Below are positions 51,800-59,792 of a DNA stretch of 64,000 nucleotides, one piece after another. Each line of letters opens with the position of its first letter. Position 1 is the first letter of the stretch. The notes under the pieces are model-generated. The model saw nothing but the letters and a program-made list of their open reading frames with translations, was not told the DNA's origin and did no database searches. The DNA comes from JABDGZ01 sp964483785 (GTDB taxonomy: Bacteria > Omnitrophota > Gorgyraeia > Zapsychrales > Fredricksoniimonadaceae). The position numbers were made by a program, and so were the translations under genes. Location of the stretch: contig CAZACW010000002.1 of assembly GCA_964483785.1 (NCBI GenBank), forward strand, positions 36,980-100,979, in the 5' to 3' direction.

Positions 51800-52904
51800 A
51801 ACCAAGATATTGATCTGCGGTGTTTTGCCGCCGCCTCTGTTCGGCCACAGCATGCTGTATCAAATGCTGTTGGCCTCTGCTTTTGTCCAGGCCTATGAGA
51901 TCAGGTTTTTGAACATGCATTTCTGGTCCTACGGCACCCACCAGCAGGTGAACCTGACCAAGATCCTCAAAATGCTTAAATATCATGTCCAATTGAAATG
52001 GGTCCTGCTGTTCTGGCGGCCCGGGTATGTCCTTTATAATATCAGTTTTTACCGCATGCCTTTCTGGAAAGATTTTCTGTATTGTTCAACCTGTATTCTC
52101 ATGGGCGCGAAACTTGTTCTGCACGATCATGGCCAGTATGCTGCCGAGCTCGAGGGCGCCTTGAAAGGCCCGGCCAAGGCCTGTCTGCGCTGGATGCTCA
52201 GGCACATGGCCGCCGGCATCATCATGGGCGAGAAGGTGCGCCAGGATTACGCGGGCCTGGCGGATCCGGCCAAATTGATGGTGGTCCCGGGCGCTGTGGA
52301 AGACACCAAGGATATTCTGGTGAATGTTCAAAGGGAGGAAGGAAAAATCAATGTCTTGTATTTTTCCTACATGAGCCGCTTGAAAGGCGTGTACACGGCC
52401 TTCGCAGCCGCCTGGGAACTGCTCAAAGAAAGAGACGATATCCTCATGACCTTTGCCGGGCCCATGGAAGATGAGAAGGTCAAGGCCGCCTTGGAAGCCT
52501 TGCAGGACGCTTTTCCCCAAAGGGTGCGTTATCTGGGTTACGTCGAGCATCCGCATCAGCGGACCAAGATTTTCAGGGAAGCGGACATTTTTATTTTCCC
52601 GACACTCAGAGATGTGTTCGGCCTGGTGCTGCTGCATGCCATGGCCGAGGGCCTGCCCATTGTGGCCTCCAGGGAAGGCACGATCCCGGAAATCGTCCAG
52701 CACGGCATCAATGCCCTGCTGGTGGAAAAGGGATATGCCCAGGCCTTGATCGAGAAAATCCAGTTGTTAGCGGATGACCCCCAGCTGCGCCAGCGGATGG
52801 GGCAGGCCAACCGCCGCCGGTATCAGGAGCATTATTCCGTGGACATCTACGGCGCGCATATGATCAAAGCCTTTGAGCAAATAGGGGCCTTGTATGCCCG
52901 GTAA
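51657..52904 (+). CDS. Glycosyltransferase family 4
   Basis: About 415 residues from the first in-frame ATG, but the first ~47 residues lie inside the RmlB-like gene in another frame. The recognisable domain begins with KILICGVLPPPLFGHSMLYQ near 51804. INVLYFSYMSRLKGVYTAFA starts the donor domain, and IFIFPTLRDVFGLVLLHAMA with EGLPIVASREGTIPEIV is the GT4 EX7E-like region. No ATG, GTG or TTG sits in a sensible place near the true domain start, so translation may begin at a rare codon (for example ATC at 51789), or the extension is real. The product is a GT-B retaining glycosyltransferase. Confidence 0.78.
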   Translation: MIFATPWIPARSWRIVPGDRRSHGPKAWPRPRPGTDNIKDGPIVKTPKTKILICGVLPPPLFGHSMLYQMLLASAFVQAYEIRFLNMHFWSYGTHQQVNLTKILKMLKYHVQLKWVLLFWRPGYVLYNISFYRMPFWKDFLYCSTCILMGAKLVLHDHGQYAAELEGALKGPAKACLRWMLRHMAAGIIMGEKVRQDYAGLADPAKLMVVPGAVEDTKDILVNVQREEGKINVLYFSYMSRLKGVYTAFAAAWELLKERDDILMTFAGPMEDEKVKAALEALQDAFPQRVRYLGYVEHPHQRTKIFREADIFIFPTLRDVFGLVLLHAMAEGLPIVASREGTIPEIVQHGINALLVEKGYAQALIEKIQLLADDPQLRQRMGQANRRRYQEHYSVDIYGAHMIKAFEQIGALYAR

Positions 52905-54542
52905 ATGGGACATTTATTTTTTGGGAGTCAGCCTGGTCTACCTATTATGGAAATGCGCCGTCCACGGGGCCAGATAATTCCACCGGTTTCACATCTGCCG
53001 ACTTGGTTTTTGATCATCGGCTATCCTGTCTTTTGGCTGCAATTGTCCGCGCACAACGCCGCCGACGGCATCACCGCGTTTTGGCCGTGGGGGCTTTGGC
53101 TGCTGTTGGCTTGTCTGGCTTATTATTTCAAAAATCCCAGGACCCTTTTTAACATCGCGTTAAACCCGTCGCAGAGGTATTTTTGGCTGGCGGGGTTATG
53201 CGCCGCGCTGGCCATTTTAGGGATGGCTGGCATGGCCGGCCTCAAGCCCATCCATCTTGTCCAGGAATTCGATTGCCTGCAATACCACTACACCATGCCG
53301 CGCCAGCATTTGATTTTGGGCTCCTTTGCCCATATTCCCTGGTCGGCCGATGATCTTTTTCTCATGCCTCTGGAATTCGCGCTGGCGCCGTTTTGGTTTT
53401 GCACGGCCCTGCCCAATAAGGTCCCTCAGCTGGTTTTTCTTTTGGGATTGATCGGGGTCGTGATGCGCCTGACCTGGGACTTGGATGAAAGGCGCCGGGC
53501 CTGGTGCGGCCCTTTGATTGCCTTATTGATATTGGGAACGCACGGTTTCGGCATTCAAATGGGCACAGGCATGCTGGATTTAGCAGGGGCTTATTTAGGC
53601 TTGGCTTGCTTGGACAGCTTGCGCATGGGCCTCTGGTTTTTGGCCGGCGTGGAATTAGTATTTTTTTTCTGGTCCAAACCCCTGATGCCTTTGGAATTTT
53701 GCGCGGCCGCGGGGCTATGGGGCGTGTTTTATTGTCTTGCCCGCCGCTGCCGCTGGTCGATCAAGGACAGCTTTGTTTTGAAAGATTGGAAACGGGCCTT
53801 GATCTTGACGGCTGTGCTGAGTCTGGTTGTGGGAGGGCCGTTTGTCCTTAAATCCATTCATTATGCCGGAACTCCGCTTTTTCCACTGGGCCTCGGCCAA
53901 TTTGGCGCCGGCGGTGAAATCAAAAATCATCCGCAGACATGGGCGAGCCTGCAGTCCGCCGCCCATCTGATCGTTGCCTGCAAAAATGATTACGGCCACG
54001 GCCGCGGTGCGGCCGCGTTCATCAAGCATTTTTGGCTTTTGGCTGTGCCAGAGAAGGGTGTCAACAATGCCTATGATTATCCTTTGGGACTGACTTATCT
54101 GTTGATGATCGGCCCATTTTTATTTTATTTTATCCAGGATATTTCCAAACGCAGATTTTCAGCCCTGGGCTTTTTAGCGGTGCTGGGCTGGATCTTGTGG
54201 TGGTTTACGTCCCAGCAGAGCCGGTTTTTGTATCTGCCCTTGCTGATCATTTTTATGGTGACGGTTGCCCGTCTGGACAAATTGTCCAAATGGTTTTTGA
54301 TCTGCCTTGTGCTGGCCTTGGGTCTGGAGGCAGGCTCCTTATGGGGCGCGCACAAGGCGGATTTCAAGCGTGGGAATCCGGATGTACTGCGCAGGGAGGA
54401 TCGGCAATTATGGGATTTAAGCCGCGTTTATCTGCAGCACGGGTCGACGGGCTATGTGGAATGGCCGAGTTCTGATGTGGCCTATGCCCAGTTTCCGGTG
54501 ATGGTCCATCATGAACAACTGCCGCATACGATTGAATATTAA
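52905..54542 (+). CDS. Polytopic membrane protein, GT-C-like
   Basis: 545 residues with about eleven hydrophobic segments. The early loop LVQEFDCLQYHYTMPRQHLI contains acidic residues in the place expected for GT-C transferases, and EKGVNNAYDYPLGLTYLLMI lies later. Like the 34506 protein it may add a sugar from a polyprenyl-phosphate donor outside the cytoplasm. Its ATG follows the GT4 stop directly. Its TAA stop forms the first bases of the MITE-like element at 54540, so the present C-terminus (HHEQLPHTIEY) may have been set by that insertion. Confidence 0.75.
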   Translation: MGHLFFGSQPGLPIMEMRRPRGQIIPPVSHLPTWFLIIGYPVFWLQLSAHNAADGITAFWPWGLWLLLACLAYYFKNPRTLFNIALNPSQRYFWLAGLCAALAILGMAGMAGLKPIHLVQEFDCLQYHYTMPRQHLILGSFAHIPWSADDLFLMPLEFALAPFWFCTALPNKVPQLVFLLGLIGVVMRLTWDLDERRRAWCGPLIALLILGTHGFGIQMGTGMLDLAGAYLGLACLDSLRMGLWFLAGVELVFFFWSKPLMPLEFCAAAGLWGVFYCLARRCRWSIKDSFVLKDWKRALILTAVLSLVVGGPFVLKSIHYAGTPLFPLGLGQFGAGGEIKNHPQTWASLQSAAHLIVACKNDYGHGRGAAAFIKHFWLLAVPEKGVNNAYDYPLGLTYLLMIGPFLFYFIQDISKRRFSALGFLAVLGWILWWFTSQQSRFLYLPLLIIFMVTVARLDKLSKWFLICLVLALGLEAGSLWGAHKADFKRGNPDVLRREDRQLWDLSRVYLQHGSTGYVEWPSSDVAYAQFPVMVHHEQLPHTIEY

Positions 54543-54800
54543 ATAGGGGACAGCGCCCTATTTTTATATACTAAAAATGGATGGCTTAACGGTGTTGCGC
54601 AAGAAACAATCAGGGGTTTTTCGCCAAAAGTCGGCAAGGTTTTACGACAAATTTGTTCAAATACCAGTGCTACTATAAAACAAATTTGTCGTAAACCGTA
54701 GCCGACGGCGAAAATACCCCGTTTCTGAAGCAACACCGTTAAGCCATCCTTAATAAAATATGGAAACTAACAATAAAAATAGGGCGCTGTCCCTTATTTA
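54540..54800. mobile_element. MITE-like element with REP-type ends, 261 bp
   Basis: Nearly the whole gap is one long imperfect hairpin. The outer arms (54540-54567 and 54773-54800) are complementary over 28 bases with one mismatch and read TAAATAGGGGACAGCGCCC from each end. AAATAGGG and CCCTATTT within the left end form their own small hairpin, a REP-like structure. Middle arms 54579-54598 and 54730-54749 match over 20 bases, inner arms 54641-54656 and 54680-54695 over 16. Ends of this type are associated with REP-associated (IS200-like) transposases; none is encoded here. Both convergent genes take their TAA stop from the ends. It could also stop transcription from both sides. Confidence 0.85.
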
Positions 54801-55499
54801 GTTCTCCGCGACCATGATCAGGGACTGGCCGATGGGGGGAGGGCCTAAGGATTCCAGGGTCCTTAAGGCCGGGACCATTTTATCCAGCATGTGGCAGGCC
54901 TGCCGGTGGAATTCCTTTTGTTTTAAGATCCGCCCGGCCAAAAACCAGGTCGCGATCCCAAAGAGATTCATGTAATACCCTTCCTTGACCTTGAGGCCCG
55001 CCTCGTCAAAGGCCTTGGCCAGGGTTTTTTTGCTGTAGCGGCGGTGATGGTCGATGAGTTTGTCCAGGGTGCCGTAAATGGCCTGCACAGCAGGGACAAA
55101 GATCACGACCTTCCCGCCTTTTTTCAGGCAATGTTTCATGTGCTTAAGGGCCGCCACATCCTGTTCGATGTGTTCCAGCACATTGACGCAGGTGATGGTA
55201 TCGGCAAAGGAGCCCCGCCCGGCCAACAGCGCCGGATTGGTGATGTCCAAAGGAAGGACGCTGTATTTTTTAAGCGCGAAGCGCCGTTTTCGGAGGGACT
55301 CGACCATCAGGGGATCATAGTCCGAAAAAATCACTTCCTCGATCTGGTTCTCGGTGAATTGCTGGGCGATATCGCCCAGCCCGCTGCCGATGTCTAGCAC
55401 TACACCCTGCAAATGCCGCTTGATGCGGCTGTAAAGCCAGGCATTGTACTTGGAAGACCCCCGGATCACGCTTAACGTTTTAAACATGTCAGATGACAT
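54798..55499 (-). CDS. SAM-dependent methyltransferase, minus strand
   Basis: 233 residues. VVLDIGSGLGDIAQQF near residue 33 is motif I, FSDYDPLMVESL provides the ribose-binding acid, ITCVNVLEHIEQDVAALKHM the post-motif strand, and LKKGGKVVIFVPAVQAIYGT a UbiE-like strand 5. The family commonly methylates lipids or sugars. It runs against the cluster, with its stop codon at the edge of the MITE-like element and its own apparently leaderless promoter at 55508-55535. Confidence 0.82.
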   Translation of the reverse strand: MSSDMFKTLSVIRGSSKYNAWLYSRIKRHLQGVVLDIGSGLGDIAQQFTENQIEEVIFSDYDPLMVESLRKRRFALKKYSVLPLDITNPALLAGRGSFADTITCVNVLEHIEQDVAALKHMKHCLKKGGKVVIFVPAVQAIYGTLDKLIDHHRRYSKKTLAKAFDEAGLKVKEGYYMNLFGIATWFLAGRILKQKEFHRQACHMLDKMVPALRTLESLGPPPIGQSLIMVAEN

Positions 55500-55507
55500 T
55501 GCTGGAT

Positions 55508-55535
55508 ATTTTAAAATAATTCGGGTCGATGTAAA
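55508..55535 (-). promoter_or_regulatory. Promoter for the minus-strand methyltransferase
   Basis: On the minus strand TTTACA (55535-55530) and TAAAAT (55513-55508) are 16 bases apart. The -10 ends eight bases before the ATG at 55499, with no Shine-Dalgarno between, predicting a leaderless message. It is back-to-back with the + strand promoter at 55542-55571. Confidence 0.55.
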
Positions 55536-55541
55536 GAAAAT

Positions 55542-55571
55542 TTGTCCTCTCGTAACCTTTTGATATATAAT
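55542..55571 (+). promoter_or_regulatory. Promoter for the WecG-family gene
   Basis: TTGTCC (55542-55547) and TATAAT (55566-55571) are 18 bases apart. Transcription should begin near 55578, which excludes the TTG at 55574 as the start codon and leaves at most about eight bases before ATG 55586. No Shine-Dalgarno is present. It heads the WecG-WbaP-gmd-fcl unit. Confidence 0.6.
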
Positions 55572-55585
55572 GCTTGCTTTCCAAT

Positions 55586-56338
55586 ATGCTTAAGTCCATC
55601 TCTTTGTTAGGCGTCCATGTCAGCTGTGTCAATTTGGATTCCGCCATACAGCAGATCTGCGCGTGGGTCGCAGAAAAACAGCGCGGCTATGTGTGCGTGG
55701 CCCCTGTGGCGACCTTGGTGGATGCCAGGCGCGACCCCGCCTATGCCAAGGCGGTCAACGGCGCGGCCATGATAACGCCCGACGGGATGCCGGTGGTATG
55801 GCTGGCGCGCCTGCGCGGCGGCGGGCCGGTGGGAAGGACGTATGGCCCGGACTTGATGCGGGGACTCTGCCAAAAGGGCCAAAAGCTTGGCCTGAAGCAT
55901 TTTTTTTACGGCGGCTCCGAGGACACGTTAAAGCTTTTGCAGCACAAACTGCTGGGCTCATGCCCTGACCTGCGGGTGGCCGGCGCCTATGCTCCGGGTC
56001 ATCATCCTGAAGCCTGGCAGGAACAGAAGGATGTTTTGGACCTCATCAACCAATCCGGGGCAGACATTGTCTGGGTGGGCCTGGGCTCGCCCAAGCAGGA
56101 TTTTTGGCTGGCCCTCAACAGGCCTTTGCTGGAAGCGCCGGTCCTCATCGGCGCCGGCGCGGCCTTTGATTTTTGTTCGGGCGCCAAGGTCCAGGCCCCG
56201 CGCTGGATCCAACAGAACGGCTTGGAGTGGCTCTTTCGCCTTTGCTGTGAGCCCCGGCGCTTATGGAAGAGATATCTCATCGGCAATTCCTTGTTTGTGA
56301 TGTACTTGATCAGAGAGCTGTTCGTGAAAACCCCTTAA
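55586..56338 (+). CDS. WecG/TagA/CpsF-family glycosyltransferase (GT26)
   Basis: 250 residues. ITPDGMPVVWLARLRGGGP near residue 69 is the family core with the catalytic Asp, FYGGSEDTLKLLQHKL follows, and IVWVGLGSPKQDFWLALNRP near 150 is its second signature. VLIGAGAAFDFCSGAKVQAP and RLCCEPRRLWKRYL complete the C-terminus. These enzymes add the second sugar (for example N-acetylmannosamine) to a polyprenyl-diphosphate primer, fitting the adjacent initiating phosphotransferase. It heads a transcription unit. Confidence 0.88.
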   Translation: MLKSISLLGVHVSCVNLDSAIQQICAWVAEKQRGYVCVAPVATLVDARRDPAYAKAVNGAAMITPDGMPVVWLARLRGGGPVGRTYGPDLMRGLCQKGQKLGLKHFFYGGSEDTLKLLQHKLLGSCPDLRVAGAYAPGHHPEAWQEQKDVLDLINQSGADIVWVGLGSPKQDFWLALNRPLLEAPVLIGAGAAFDFCSGAKVQAPRWIQQNGLEWLFRLCCEPRRLWKRYLIGNSLFVMYLIRELFVKTP

Positions 56339-56341
56339 GCC

Positions 56342-57757
56342 ATGGCGTCCCGTTATAAACATCTCATCATTGTCCTGATCTACGCCGCCATCGACGTATT
56401 TTTCATTTTCCTGGCGTTTTATCTGGTCTTGCGCTACAGGCCCCAGACGGTGCCGTTTACCGTCACGCCCCACAGCATTTTTTCCGCCGACAATCCTTTC
56501 CGGCTGTTGTTCATGGTCTGGACCGTCCTGATCCTGTTTTTCCACCAGACCCACAGCCTTTACCAGACCCGCCGCGAACAGCTGGAAAGCCATGAAATCT
56601 GGGAAGTCATCAAGGCCAATTTCCTTTCCACCTTAGTCATCATTGTGCTGGCTTTTCTATTGAGGGTGCAGGATTTTCCCCGCAGCGTCATGCTCTTAAA
56701 CGCCGTGGTGATCACGGCTTTTTGTTCCCTGTGGCGCTGGATCAAGCGTTTGGCGGTGAATTATTTAGTCAGCCACGGCTACAATAATTTCAATACCGTC
56801 ATCATCGGCGCGGGCAAGACCGGCGCATTGCTGGCCGGTGAAATCAGCCGCCAGCGGGCCCTGGGCCTGAACATCAAGGGGTTTCTCGACGATAATAAGA
56901 GCGGCAGCTGCGGTCCTCTTCCGGTGCTGGGCAAACTGGAGAATCTCCAGGAGATCATCCACCGCGAATTCATCCACACGATCTTTATCACCATCTATCC
57001 CGACCATCAGACCTTCATCAAATTGCTGGAAATTTCCAGGGAAGAAGGCCTGGCCATCCGGGTGGTGCCCCAGGGCTATGAATATATGGCCCATGATTTC
57101 ATCAAATTCAATATCGGGATCATCCCGATCCTGGAATATTCCGACATCGACGTGAATTTGCGGCAAAGGCTGAAACGCCTTTTTGATTTTCTGCTCTCCT
57201 TGCTGTTGATGCTGGCCTTGTCTCCGGCGTTTTTGCTCCTGGGCCTCTTGATCAAATGCGACAGCCCGGGCCCGATTTTTTACCGTTCCCGGCGCTACGG
57301 CCGCTACGGCCATGTGTTTAGCATGTACAAATTCCGCAGCATGGTGACCAATGCCGACGATCTTCTGGTCCAGCTCAAGGACAAGAACGAAGTGGACGGA
57401 CCCATCTTTAAAATGAAAAAAGACCCCCGCATCACGCAGATCGGCGCCTTCATCCGCCGCTTCAGCCTCGATGAATTGCCGCAGATCTTAAACGTGCTCA
57501 AAGGCGATATGAGCCTGGTGGGGCCGAGGCCTTTTCCGACGGCTCAGCTCGAAAAAGAGGACCTGCGTCAGCTGCGGCGTCTGGGGATACGCCCGGGCAT
57601 CACCGGGCTTTGGCAGATCCGGGGCCGCAGCGACGTGTCCTTCGATAAATTGCTGCGCTGGGACATCTGGTATATCAAAAACTGGTCTTTCGGGCTGGAC
57701 ATGCATATTTTGGCACAGACCATTCCGGTGGTGATCCGGGGCAAAGGAGCGTATTGA
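56342..57757 (+). CDS. Polyprenyl glycosylphosphotransferase (WbaP/WcaJ type)
   Basis: 471 residues. Four hydrophobic helices occupy roughly residues 10-135, followed by a CoA-binding-like domain (VIIGAGKTGALLAGEI). A fifth hairpin helix (LFDFLLSLLLMLALSPAFLL) precedes the catalytic domain with MYKFRSMVTNADDL, LDELPQILNVLKGDMSLVGP and RPGITGLWQI, all conserved in bacterial sugar transferases. It starts the lipid-linked glycan by moving a sugar-1-phosphate to undecaprenyl phosphate. It begins three bases after the WecG stop. Confidence 0.92.
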   Translation: MASRYKHLIIVLIYAAIDVFFIFLAFYLVLRYRPQTVPFTVTPHSIFSADNPFRLLFMVWTVLILFFHQTHSLYQTRREQLESHEIWEVIKANFLSTLVIIVLAFLLRVQDFPRSVMLLNAVVITAFCSLWRWIKRLAVNYLVSHGYNNFNTVIIGAGKTGALLAGEISRQRALGLNIKGFLDDNKSGSCGPLPVLGKLENLQEIIHREFIHTIFITIYPDHQTFIKLLEISREEGLAIRVVPQGYEYMAHDFIKFNIGIIPILEYSDIDVNLRQRLKRLFDFLLSLLLMLALSPAFLLLGLLIKCDSPGPIFYRSRRYGRYGHVFSMYKFRSMVTNADDLLVQLKDKNEVDGPIFKMKKDPRITQIGAFIRRFSLDELPQILNVLKGDMSLVGPRPFPTAQLEKEDLRQLRRLGIRPGITGLWQIRGRSDVSFDKLLRWDIWYIKNWSFGLDMHILAQTIPVVIRGKGAY

Positions 57758-58773
57758 TGAAGACGGGCAAAAAGGCGCTGATTACGGGGATCACAGGCCA
57801 GGACGGTTCTTATTTGGCGGAATTTTTGATCAAAAAAGGGTACACGGTGTACGGGATCATGCGCCGCTGCAGCAGTTTCAACACCATGCGCATCGACCAT
57901 CTCTACCAGGACCCCCATGAAGAAAACCGGCGCTTGAATTTGGTCTACGGCGATTTGAATGACGCCTCCTCGCTCAATGTCCTGATCAAGACCATCCAGC
58001 CTGACGAGATCTATAATCTGGGCGCCCAAAGCCACGTGAAGGTCAGCTTCGAGATCCCCGAATACACGGGGGAAGTCGCGGGCCTGGGCACCACCCGTTT
58101 GCTCGAGGCCATCCGCGAGACCGGCGTCAAGACCAAGTTTTATCAGGCCTCCTCGTCGGAGATGTACGGCATGGTGCGCCAGACCCCCCAAAACGAACAA
58201 ACGCCTTTTTATCCGCGCAGCCCGTATGGCGCGGCCAAGGTCTACGCGTACTGGATGACGGTGAATTACCGCGAGGCCTACGGGATCTTCGCCTGCAACG
58301 GCATTCTGTTCAATCACGAATCGCCCCGCCGGGGCGAGACCTTCGTGACCCGCAAGATCACCATGGCCCTGGCCCGCATCAAGCACGGCCTGCAGAAAAA
58401 GTTGTATCTGGGCAATCTCGAGGCCAAGCGCGATTGGGGCTTTGCCGGGGACTATGTGGAGGCCATGTGGCTGATCCTGCAGCAGCCCAAGCCCGATGAT
58501 TTTGTCATCGCCACCGGAGAGACGCATGCGGTGCGTGAATTTTTGCAGGAGGCCTTTGATTACGCCAAGCTCGACTGGAAAAAATATGTGGCCATGGACA
58601 AGCGCTATCTGCGTCCGACGGAAGTGGACCTGCTGCTGGGGGACAGCTCCAAGGCCCGCAGGGTCTTGAAATGGAAGCCCAAGGTCAATTTCCGGCAATT
58701 GGTGCGCATGATGGTGGACAGCGACATGCAGCTGGTGCGGCGCATGGTGTACGGATTAAAGGGGGGATCATGA
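57757..58773 (+). CDS. gmd: GDP-mannose 4,6-dehydratase
   Basis: 338 residues. ALITGITGQDGSYLAEFLIK is the Gmd NADP site; RRCSSFNTMRIDHLYQDPHE, LGAQSHVKVSFEIPEYT, FYQASSSEMYGMV and YGAAKVYAYWMTVNYRE are diagnostic, and NHESPRRGETFVTRKIT is conserved. It makes GDP-4-keto-6-deoxymannose, which the next enzyme converts to GDP-L-fucose. ATG 57757 is chosen over the TTG one codon earlier because AAGGAG lies seven bases upstream. Confidence 0.95.
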   Translation: MKTGKKALITGITGQDGSYLAEFLIKKGYTVYGIMRRCSSFNTMRIDHLYQDPHEENRRLNLVYGDLNDASSLNVLIKTIQPDEIYNLGAQSHVKVSFEIPEYTGEVAGLGTTRLLEAIRETGVKTKFYQASSSEMYGMVRQTPQNEQTPFYPRSPYGAAKVYAYWMTVNYREAYGIFACNGILFNHESPRRGETFVTRKITMALARIKHGLQKKLYLGNLEAKRDWGFAGDYVEAMWLILQQPKPDDFVIATGETHAVREFLQEAFDYAKLDWKKYVAMDKRYLRPTEVDLLLGDSSKARRVLKWKPKVNFRQLVRMMVDSDMQLVRRMVYGLKGGS

Positions 58774-59735
58774 GCTTTTGGAAGTCCAAACGCGTCGTGG
58801 TGACCGGCGGCGCCGGCTTTTTAGGCAGGGGGGTGGTTGAACAGCTTAAGGCCAAGGGCTGTGCGCACATCGCGGTTCCCCGCTCGGCGCAGTATGATTT
58901 AAGAAGGACCGCCGCGATCCGCCGGCTCTATGCGCAGGCCAGGCCGGATCTGGTGATCCATCTGGCCGCGGTGGTGGGCGGCATCGGCGCCAACCAGGCC
59001 AATCCGGGGAAATTTTTTTACGATAATTTGATGATGGGCGTTGAATTGATGGAGCAGGCCAGGCAGATGGGCATACCAAAATTTGTGGCCATCGGCACCA
59101 TTTGCGCCTATCCTAAATTTTGTCCTGTGCCTTTTCAGGAAGACCGCATTTGGGACGGATATCCGGAAGAGACCAATGCGCCTTACGGCCTGGCCAAGAA
59201 AATGCTTTTGGTGCAGGCCCAGGCCTACCGCCAGCAATACGGGTACAATGCGATCTATCTTTTGCCGGTGAACCTTTACGGCCCCGGCGACAATTTTGCC
59301 TTGGAGAGTTCCCATGTCATTCCGGCCCTGATCCGCAAATGCGTCGAAGCCAAGGCCAGGAAAGATAAACAGATCACGGTCTGGGGCACAGGCCGGGCCA
59401 CGCGGGAATTCTTGTATGTGGATGACGCGGCCCGCGGGATTATCCTGGCGGCAGAAAAGTATAACGGAGCCGAGCCGGTAAATTTAGGGGCGGGATTTGA
59501 GATTTCGATCAAGAAACTGGTTGAATTGATCGTACAGCTGACTCAGTTCAAAGGGGAGATCGTCTGGGACAAATCCAAGCCTGATGGCCAGCCCCGGCGC
59601 TGTTTGGATACGAGCCGCGCTTGCAAGGCCTTTGGATTCACAGCCAAGGTGCCCTTTGCAACCGGCCTTAAGCGGACCATCGTCTGGTACGCAAAGAGCG
59701 TTCTTAAACGAGCAAGGGAAACTTTGACAAAATAA
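58770..59735 (+). CDS. fcl: GDP-L-fucose synthase
   Basis: 321 residues. VVVTGGAGFLGRGVVEQLKA, HLAAVVGGIGANQANPGKFF, GTICAYPKFCPVPFQED and YGLAKKMLLVQAQAYRQQYG are hallmark GDP-fucose synthase (WcaG) segments, including the catalytic Cys/Ser-Tyr-Lys region. It completes GDP-L-fucose from the Gmd product. An ATGA overlap joins it to gmd. The -35 of the pgk promoter (59724) lies in its last codons. Confidence 0.93.
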   Translation: MSFWKSKRVVVTGGAGFLGRGVVEQLKAKGCAHIAVPRSAQYDLRRTAAIRRLYAQARPDLVIHLAAVVGGIGANQANPGKFFYDNLMMGVELMEQARQMGIPKFVAIGTICAYPKFCPVPFQEDRIWDGYPEETNAPYGLAKKMLLVQAQAYRQQYGYNAIYLLPVNLYGPGDNFALESSHVIPALIRKCVEAKARKDKQITVWGTGRATREFLYVDDAARGIILAAEKYNGAEPVNLGAGFEISIKKLVELIVQLTQFKGEIVWDKSKPDGQPRRCLDTSRACKAFGFTAKVPFATGLKRTIVWYAKSVLKRARETLTK

Positions 59736-59751
59736 CACTCTTGGGTATAAT
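59724..59751 (+). promoter_or_regulatory. Consensus sigma70 promoter for pgk-tpiA-secG
   Basis: TTGACA (59724-59729) and TATAAT (59746-59751) match consensus fully, with a 16-base spacer. The leader is about 35 bases and has GGGAG six bases before the pgk ATG. This contrasts with the leaderless promoters of the glycan genes and marks the end of the surface cluster. Confidence 0.85.
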
Positions 59752-59792
59752 ACGGAGATTTAAAAATATCTATTTTTGAGACGGGAGTTGGG

